Assembly (NCBI GenBank): GCA_964383905.1
Contig: CAYLJO010000252.1
Location: forward strand, 1-8,673
DNA length: 8,673 bases
Direction of reading: 5' to 3'
From: CAYLJO01 sp964383905
GTDB lineage: Bacteria > Acidobacteriota > Blastocatellia > Pyrinomonadales > Pyrinomonadaceae
Below, in pieces: positions 1 through 4,454 of this stretch. Position 1 is the first letter of the stretch. Every line of letters starts with the position of its first letter. The notes below the pieces were generated by a model. It saw nothing but the letters and a program-made list of their open reading frames with translations, was not told where the DNA came from and searched no databases. The translations under genes and the position numbers were made by a program.

Positions 1-16
1 GAGTTAGCGGGAAAGT

Positions 17-505
17 GTGGAGGATCCACTCAGGGGCAGCGCAATCCTTCGGCTGGGAGTCGGGCAGTTCAAATGTAAATGGCAATTTCATTTTAATGGC
101 TCAATATGCAGTCGAGGCGGGTTGGCGAAATTAATGGCTCAATATGCAAAGAAGCCGATCGCTGCAATCGGCGAGAAATTGCTGGGGTTCGCTCGTTTTG
201 ATGAGCTTGAGGCTGATCGTGCGGCTTTCTACAATACCTACAAAGCTGGCTATAATCCCTCTGCCTTATCTAGGGTGTTAAAGCGGCAGGCGCGGCAAGA
301 GAAAAAGGGGATGGGTAAAGGACAATACGGATGGTATCAATTCCTTGTCCTCCTTTTTGGAAATCACCCGCCCAGTGCGCAACGCTCACTAGCTCTATCG
401 TGGGAATCAAACTTTGTAAAAATGCCGGCGACGGGTTCCCGGCATAACAGCGCCGCATTTGATGCGATGAAGTTGAGAATTGCCAGCATGTCAGTACAAG
501 ATTGA
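17..505 (+). pseudogene. C-terminal remnant of an M48-family metalloprotease
   Basis: M48 peptidases are zinc metalloproteases of membrane or periplasm that use an HExxH helix plus a downstream Glu as zinc ligands. Here only the downstream half is seen. ELEAD at bases 203-217 fits the ExxxD motif carrying the third zinc ligand. It is followed by an AGYNPSAL segment typical of the M48 helix after the ligand, and by HPPSAQR near the end, matching the conserved HP..xxR of the family. No HExxH is present in any frame upstream within the window, so the catalytic helix is missing. Recognisable homology starts near base 113; residues before that look random. The nominal GTG start at 17 is not credible, and an ATG at 134 is an alternative start. 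The last residues (SAAFDAMKLRI...) look like a natural C-terminus, so the gene lost its 5' part, by deletion or because the rest lies elsewhere. Family call fairly confident; broken status inferred. Confidence 0.6.
93..148. repeat. 18-bp direct repeat at the left edge of the M48 remnant
   Basis: TTAATGGCTCAATATGCA occurs exactly at 93-110 and again at 131-148, offset by 38 bases, so the two copies are read in different frames. The first copy in its own MAQYA frame runs into TAA at 132-134, which overlaps the ATG (134-136) of the second copy. The repeat lies where recognisable M48 homology begins, so it may mark a small duplication or rearrangement junction. Confidence 0.8.
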
Positions 506-516
506 AGGATTGATAG

Positions 517-744
517 CGGGGCGCAACCGAACAAAATCGCACAGACTGGGCCATCAGCCGGTACGACGTGCTGCCAAATCGCGTGATGGTCTATCTCTGG
601 CCGCGAGCCGGAGGCATTAAGTTTGATTTCCGCTTCCGTCCCCGGTTTAGACTGAATGCGAAAACCGCACCTTCGCTTATCTACGATTACTACAACCCGG
701 AAGCGCGAGCGATACTCTTACCAATGACATTCAGCGTAAGGTAA
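517..744 (+). pseudogene. C-terminal remnant of an alpha-2-macroglobulin-like protein
   Basis: Bacterial alpha-2-macroglobulins are large (often over 1500 residues) periplasmic or lipoprotein protease traps. This frame is open from the codon after TAG 514-516 to TAA 742-744. From base 544 it encodes about 66 residues that read like the extreme C-terminus of the family: DWAISRYDVLPNRVMVYLWP, then FDFRFRPRF, then TAPSLIYDYYNPEA, then a closing FSVR before the stop. The aromatic-rich FRF.PRF strand and the YDYYNPEAR segment near the end are what I recognise in these bacterial proteins. No start codon with a ribosome binding site precedes it, and the macroglobulin core, bait region and thioester are all absent. 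It begins only 12 bases after the M48 remnant stops, so two 5'-truncated genes lie head to tail. Recognition is from memory of the family, not from a search. Confidence 0.7.
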
Positions 745-775
745 GTTCAACATAAAGAATCAGTGACGTAAAGCA

Positions 776-781
776 TATAAT
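776..781 (+). promoter_or_regulatory. possible -10 box upstream of the broken CarboxypepD_reg gene
   Basis: TATAAT matches the sigma70 -10 consensus exactly and lies about 125 bases before the ATG at 906, in the gap after the macroglobulin remnant. No convincing -35 hexamer is found 16-18 bases upstream, so it may be chance. Confidence 0.2.
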
Positions 782-890
782 GGCGCCGAGGAAGCAGCGA
801 TACCACGACTCCACACTGATGGCATCAGCTGGAAGCGTGGCGATGCAACAGAAAGGACCATCCCACACCAAGCGTTGAACGTCATCCATC

Positions 891-1327
891 GTGCGGTATA
901 AAGTAATGTTAATGCTGAGGCTCATCCTAGATCTCTTTTCGCCGCTTTTGCTTTGCCTTGTGCTGTCCGCCGGCACCCTTGCTCAGGATAATCAGGCCGC
1001 GAAGAAAACAGAGGCGGTTCAGGTTCCAGGCGGGAGCTCAACGGTTACGGGACGCGCAATCTACGAGGATATGGGAGAGCCAGCGACGAGGGAGCGTGTG
1101 CAACTTATCGAGAGTGAAGCGCTGTCCAATCCTCCTCCTGCGCGGCTTCGCGTTCCTACCGCCATCACCAACCAGAATGGCGAGTTCGAGCGCCGCGGCG
1201 CATAGCAGCCGGAGAGTATTACGTCATTGTTCTCCCGGTCGATGAGCACGGGCAGATCTTTCCGCTTCCGCGTCGATCCGGCGATAGTGCTGCCGACGCC
1301 GCGAAGCTGGAGCAGTTCAGCATCTAA
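891..1327 (+). pseudogene. Secreted CarboxypepD_reg-like domain protein, frameshifted
   Basis: The reading frame opens with a signal peptide (hydrophobic LILDLFSPLLLCLVLSAG, cleavage plausible after TLA before QDN). It continues into one beta-sandwich domain of the CarboxypepD_reg kind: VTGRAIYEDMGEPATRERV, then TAITNQNGEF, where the usual T-D-x-x-G-x-F strand is expected. That frame ends at TAG 1203-1205. The domain plainly resumes in the next frame from about base 1196 (IAAGEYYVIVLPVDEHG, which is the expected x-x-AGxYxV strand) and runs to TAA 1325-1327. One lost base, or two gained, in the GC-rich run at about 1190-1200 restores a single product of about 140 residues. The first codon could be GTG 891, ATG 906 or ATG 912; 906 or 912 gives a more usual signal peptide, and no clear ribosome binding site decides. 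It belongs to the same broad family as the three large proteins downstream and has only one visible domain, so it may also be truncated at its 3' end. Confidence 0.65.
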
Positions 1328-1525
1328 ATAAAAGTCGCGGTCTATGACACGCCACCGAACAAACGATGCACCGGACTAGCAATTAACTTGAGTCTAACTT
1401 CGGTGTTGATTGCTTGCCGGTGATCTTCGCGTTGGGCTGCTTGGAGGGTCTGGATGTATTAACATAACAAATGGTGTGGACATCAGTGTATCGGTACCCT
1501 GTCCATAAATGTAAGGCGACATTGC

Positions 1526-1565
1526 GGTCGTAGATGGCCCTGAATGCGAGCTGGCATCTACGACC
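1526..1565. promoter_or_regulatory. Perfect 11-bp stem-loop in the leader of the 1590 gene
   Basis: GGTCGTAGATG (1526-1536) and CATCTACGACC (1555-1565) are exact inverted repeats with an 18-base loop. The right arm ends 11 bases before the AAAGGGAG ribosome binding site of the secreted protein gene. There is no T-run after it, so it is not a typical Rho-independent terminator. It could be an mRNA-stability or translation-control hairpin, or a protein-binding dyad. Confidence 0.6.
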
Positions 1566-1589
1566 TAACACAAATCAAAGGGAGTAGGT

Positions 1590-2066
1590 ATGGTATCTGG
1601 TTATCGTCCCTTAATCATGATCGTTCTTCTCCTGTTCGTAGCCGCCTTTCGGGTAAACGCGCAAACGCCCGAGGAGTTGAGTCGGAAATACGGTCCACCA
1701 GCGGACGGACATTACACGTTGGGTAATGGCATCGTGCTGACTGTCACTTTCTCCAATGATAAAAGGCCATGCGAGATGATCATTGAGCATCGACGCCCGC
1801 TCACGGCGGGCGAGGTGGCCGCCAAATTCGTACCACCGAACCTGGTGGGTGCAGTGATGGATGAAATTGTCCCGGAGAAACAGCGCGGTCGACGTATCAA
1901 CGACATGACCTTCTCTTCGGGGATAAATTCCATCCGCAATGCTGAGTTTGAGAGAGTCAGGATTAACCAAGTTATATCTGGCGAGTTTGTTTCGGGGAGG
2001 AGCACCATCATAAACCGTGCGGTAATTTACTGGAAAGCGGGGGGTTGTAAGCCATCAGATTATTGA
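1590..2066 (+). CDS. Small secreted protein of unknown function
   Basis: This encodes 158 residues. Residues 1-24 form a signal peptide (MIVLLLFVAAF core, cleavage after VNA before QTP), so the mature protein of about 134 residues is exported. The start is well supported: AAAGGGAG lies at 1577-1584, five bases before ATG. The mature part begins PEELSRKYGPP, then a strand-rich stretch (YTLGNGIVLTVTFSNDKRPC). A middle segment (LVGAVMDEIVPEKQRG) resembles the amphipathic helix of small exported Acidobacteriota proteins I associate with this layout, and the end is YWKAGGCKPSDY. The only two cysteines of the mature chain, C61 and C153, could form a disulfide; this is inference. I cannot name the family or function. 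It stands alone on its strand, with degraded DNA before it and an inverted-repeat structure after it. Codon use looks normal and the frame is intact, so it is probably a real gene. Confidence 0.78.
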   Translation: MVSGYRPLIMIVLLLFVAAFRVNAQTPEELSRKYGPPADGHYTLGNGIVLTVTFSNDKRPCEMIIEHRRPLTAGEVAAKFVPPNLVGAVMDEIVPEKQRGRRINDMTFSSGINSIRNAEFERVRINQVISGEFVSGRSTIINRAVIYWKAGGCKPSDY

Positions 2067-2138
2067 CCCGCTATTAGTCTTAATGCTTTGCTACGGAAAT
2101 TTAGGTGTGCTCATTCGCGGTCGGCTCCATCCCCTTAG

Positions 2139-2224
2139 ATGCGTCGTCATGTAATCGCGCCCATCAAATCCCATGCTTCAACGCCCGGCCGACGGATTAC
2201 CGAACGTAACGCGACGCATTTTTC
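2139..2224 (+). terminator. Nested inverted repeat followed by a T-run, possible terminator
   Basis: ATGCGTCG (2139-2146) pairs exactly with CGACGCAT (2212-2219). Inside it GTAATC (2151-2156) pairs exactly with GATTAC (2195-2200). Five T follow the outer right arm (2219-2223), and the structure begins 73 bases after the stop at 2066. The outer loop is long (65 bases) and the inner arms are offset unequally, so this is weaker than a classic terminator and could instead be the relic of a small structured element. Confidence 0.35.
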
Positions 2225-2236
2225 ACCGCCCTCATC

Positions 2237-2476
2237 TTAGACCGGGCGACGTATGCTACGCCGGAGATAATAGAAGCCGCCGCATATCAATAATGTCAAC
2301 AGAATTAGACAAGCGGTTCTCAGTGGGCCAAAATCTTCCTCAGCATAAATATTGGCGCCGACCCTTAAACCGAAGCCAAGACTGCCCATCAACAGATAGA
2401 ACGGAGCCATGAAGTAAACGAAAGCAGATGACATCGCCAGCCAAATCAAACGGCTGGTCGGGTGTGTCCGAATCAT
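2237..2476 (-). CDS. Small two-helix membrane protein
   Basis: From ATG 2476-2474 the frame gives 79 residues with two hydrophobic segments: about residues 9-36 (LIWLAMSSAFVYFMAPFYLL core) and 55-72 (LRTACLILLTLLICGGFYYL). The ends are basic (RTHPTSR at the N-terminus, RRSIRRP at the C-terminus) and the linker is acidic (YAEEDF). By the positive-inside rule both ends lie in the cytoplasm and the linker outside. An earlier in-frame ATG at 2512 would add 12 residues, but I prefer 2476 because its ATG overlaps the TGA (2475-2473) of an upstream open frame as ATGA, the usual sign of coupled operon genes. No independent ribosome binding site is visible. Function unknown. The upstream partner is broken, so this gene may be an orphan without its promoter. 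Confidence 0.5.
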   Translation of the reverse strand: MIRTHPTSRLIWLAMSSAFVYFMAPFYLLMGSLGFGLRVGANIYAEEDFGPLRTACLILLTLLICGGFYYLRRSIRRPV

Positions 2477-2622
2477 TCGTGGTTGAAATCCGGTCCCTCT
2501 ACAGCACCGCATGTCACGTGATTTAATGACTGCTGCCGATTCTCAAAGCTAATTTTATCGCCCTCGATACCGCTAAAACTGTTATTGATGCCGCCGCCGC
2601 TGATGATACTAAAACGCGCACC
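2473..2622 (-). pseudogene. Truncated operon partner upstream of the membrane protein
   Basis: Reading the minus strand, the frame is open for 49 codons between TAA (2625-2623) and TGA (2475-2473). It encodes a protein-like sequence (ARFSIISGGGINNSFSG, then DKISFENRQQSLNHV, then CGAVEGPDFNHE) with no usable start. Its stop overlaps the next gene's ATG as ATGA, which is rare by chance and suggests the real 3' end of an operon gene. In another frame immediately upstream, ATG 2677 opens MIIPVALDGFNRPSIWPLR and reaches a stop at 2609. Joining the two by a frameshift near 2620 would give about 68 residues, so this may be a frameshifted small gene rather than a 5' deletion. Family unknown. Confidence 0.35.
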
Positions 2623-2645
2623 TTAAGGGCCAAATAGAAGGCCGG

Positions 2646-2679
2646 TTGAAACCGTCGAGGGCGACGGGTATGATCATAC
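2646..2679 (+). promoter_or_regulatory. Near-consensus promoter with palindromic spacer, for the 2751 operon
   Basis: TTGAAA (2646-2651) and TATGAT (2669-2674) each match the sigma70 hexamers at five of six positions, with exactly 17 bases between. The spacer holds a perfect dyad CCGTCG-AGGG-CGACGG (2652-2667). The -10 box lies inside a 12-bp palindrome GTATGATCATAC (2668-2679). Transcription would start near 2681, giving a leader of about 70 bases before ATG 2751. A repressor or activator site is a reasonable inference from the two dyads. Confidence 0.5.
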
Positions 2680-2733
2680 ACGTTCGCAGCCCCGCCAGCC
2701 GCACGACAGGGCCGAGCGAGGTTTCTCACCTCC

Positions 2734-2741
2734 GAGAGGAG
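2734..2741 (+). promoter_or_regulatory. Ribosome binding site that fixes the start at 2751
   Basis: GAGAGGAG lies nine bases before ATG 2751. The longer frame opening at 2646 would put its start inside the putative promoter and 35 residues ahead of the signal peptide, so 2751 is the true start. Confidence 0.75.
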
Positions 2742-2750
2742 TATCTGCTT

Positions 2751-4454
2751 ATGCGCCGTCCGGCACTCTCCGTACTGACCATCTGCCTGTTAGCGACCTC
2801 GATCGCCGCACGGGCGCAATCCCCCCCCAAAGAGGCCCAGGAGGCGAAGGTGACCGGCTCAATCACGGGACACGTTACCGCCGGCATGAAGCCGGCTCAG
2901 GGAGTACTCCTGGTGCTGACGCGGGCCGATTATAGCCCGCAACAAAAGGCAGTCGCGAAAGCGACGACGGACAGTGACGGGCGCTACAAATTGACCAACA
3001 TTCCGCACGGCCGCTATCGCGTGGTGCCGCTCATTCCCGCCATGGTCGTCTCCGAGCAAGCCGATTCGTGGTCCCCCGGCAAGGAAGTGAACATTGCCGC
3101 GGGGGAAGAGATCGAAGGCCTGGATTTCAAGCTCGAGCGCGGGGGCGTCATCACGGGCCGCGTCACCGACGGCGACGGTAAGCCCGTGATCGGTGAGTAT
3201 GTCAGGATCGAGCGGGCCAAACAGGGCACTCAGAAGCCGGCCTCGCCTGTCGTGAGCCAGTACCAGTTTGATACCGACGACCGGGGCGTGTACCGGGCCT
3301 ACGGGGTGCCGGCGGGCCGCTATCTGGTCAGCATCGGGGAGGGTAAAGAGAGCGTCTCCATCATGATGGGCAAAGCCCTCCACTTCCTCCGCGCCTTTCA
3401 CCCCGGAACGACAGAAGAGTCGCAGGCCGAGGTGGTGGAGGTCACGCCGGGGGGCGAGGCGACCGGTGTCGATATCATGGTCGGGTCGCCCCCGAAGAGC
3501 TACGAGGTGGCGGGGCGCGTGCTCGACGCCGAGACCGGTCAACCCGTGGCCGGCGCCGCCCTCGCCTACGGCAAGGTGGTGGCCGGCGGTAAGTTCATGG
3601 GGGGCTATGGCGCGGACGGGACCAAGACTGACGCGCGGGGTGAATTCAAGCTCGGCAATATCGCCCCGGGGCGCTACGGGGTCTTCGCTTTCCCCGGCGG
3701 CAGCGCCTTCTCGCGTGAGCCGAGTCCGACCTACAGCGATGCCACACAGTTCGAGGTAATCGACAGTAACTTGAGCGGGCTGGAGATCAAGGTTCATCCT
3801 GGGGCGACCATCAGCGGCGTCGTGTCAATAGAGGGAGTTAACAACCCAATTATTCTCGCTAAACTACCGGAACTTACTCTTGGCATCAACGTGAAGACTC
3901 CTGACCTGGGGGCGCCCAACTTTAGCTCAAGCAGGGTCGGCGCTGACGGCAGTTTCCGGGTCACAGGTTTGCGCCCTGGCAGGGCGGAGATCCGCATCGC
4001 CGACTATCCGCCGCCGAAAGGGCTTTCGCTGCTGAGCGTTCAGCGCAACGGCGTGGACCAGCCGGAAGGCATCGAGGTCGGGCCGGGCGAGCGGATCGAG
4101 AACGTGCGCGTGGTCATCACCTACGGCACAGGCGTCGTGCGCGGGCAGGTCCAGGTGCAGAACGGCGTCTTGCCCCAGGGCACCCGATTAGTGGTCTTGG
4201 CGCATCGCGTCGGGGGCACGGCGCCGCGGGTCGGCTGGGCCGGGGTGGACGCGCTCAACCATTTTCTGATCGAAGGCTTAAGTACGGGCGAATACGAGTT
4301 GTCATTGATCGTCTACCCGCCCTCGGTGACGCCCATCCCTGAGCTGCCCCCGCCGGCAACAAAGAGAAGCGTCCGTGTGGAGGATGGGGCGGAAGTGCCG
4401 GTGACGCTCATCCTCGACCTGAGCCAGAAGGAGAATGGGGGTGCGCCGCAGTGA
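2751..4454 (+). CDS. Secreted multi-domain CarboxypepD_reg-like protein (paralogue A)
   Basis: This encodes 567 residues. Residues 1-22 are a signal peptide (LTICLLATSIAARA, cleavage before QSPP). The rest is a chain of about five beta-sandwich modules of the carboxypeptidase-regulatory-like type: about 35-95 (GSITGHVTAG, TTDSDGRYKL, HGRYRV), 131-195 (GGVITGRVTDGDGKPVIG, DTDDRGVYRAYG, AGRYLV), 250-315 (YEVAGRVLDAETGQPVAG, TDARGEFKL, PGRYGV), 345-415 (GATISGVVSIEG, GADGSFRVTGLRPG) and 455-545 (YGTGVVRGQV, NHFLIEGLSTGEYEL). It ends VEDGAEVPVTLILDL. There is no metallocarboxypeptidase or other catalytic domain, no TonB-dependent barrel and no C-terminal sorting motif that I recognise. Such modules in known proteins are rigid spacers or binding folds, so a structural or ligand-binding role outside the inner membrane is inferred. 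It overlaps the next gene by four bases and closely resembles the convergent gene at 8110-6437. Confidence 0.88.
   Translation: MRRPALSVLTICLLATSIAARAQSPPKEAQEAKVTGSITGHVTAGMKPAQGVLLVLTRADYSPQQKAVAKATTDSDGRYKLTNIPHGRYRVVPLIPAMVVSEQADSWSPGKEVNIAAGEEIEGLDFKLERGGVITGRVTDGDGKPVIGEYVRIERAKQGTQKPASPVVSQYQFDTDDRGVYRAYGVPAGRYLVSIGEGKESVSIMMGKALHFLRAFHPGTTEESQAEVVEVTPGGEATGVDIMVGSPPKSYEVAGRVLDAETGQPVAGAALAYGKVVAGGKFMGGYGADGTKTDARGEFKLGNIAPGRYGVFAFPGGSAFSREPSPTYSDATQFEVIDSNLSGLEIKVHPGATISGVVSIEGVNNPIILAKLPELTLGINVKTPDLGAPNFSSSRVGADGSFRVTGLRPGRAEIRIADYPPPKGLSLLSVQRNGVDQPEGIEVGPGERIENVRVVITYGTGVVRGQVQVQNGVLPQGTRLVVLAHRVGGTAPRVGWAGVDALNHFLIEGLSTGEYELSLIVYPPSVTPIPELPPPATKRSVRVEDGAEVPVTLILDLSQKENGGAPQ

Noticed and set aside
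422..445. 7-bp inverted repeat ATGCCGG/CCGGCAT inside the M48 remnant
   Set aside because: Lies in the coding part of a recognisable protein segment and is short enough to be chance.
731..976. 81-codon minus-strand open frame
   Set aside because: Overlaps the signal-peptide end of the plus-strand CarboxypepD_reg remnant and shows no ribosome binding site.
1477..1505. TGGACA...TGTCCA inverted repeat, first read as a promoter -35 with operator
   Set aside because: No -10 hexamer at 16-18 bases and only six paired bases across a 17-base gap.
1383..1571. 62-codon minus-strand open frame between the broken gene and the secreted protein
   Set aside because: It would read through the 11-bp leader hairpin, has no ribosome binding site and no motif.
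2530..2640. Short startless plus-strand frame (ALDTAKTVIDAAAADD)
   Set aside because: Superficially protein-like but only 36 codons, preceded by stops and antisense to the coupled minus-strand fragment.
2523..2729. 68-codon minus-strand frame upstream of the membrane protein
   Set aside because: A different frame of the same stretch gives the ATGA-coupled fragment, which looks more protein-like; this one is Ala/Arg-rich without features.
2859..3797. 312-codon open frame on the minus strand opposite paralogue A
   Set aside because: It mirrors the coding frame of a GC-rich gene with a supported start and family motifs; its His/Arg/Asp-rich translation has no domain logic.
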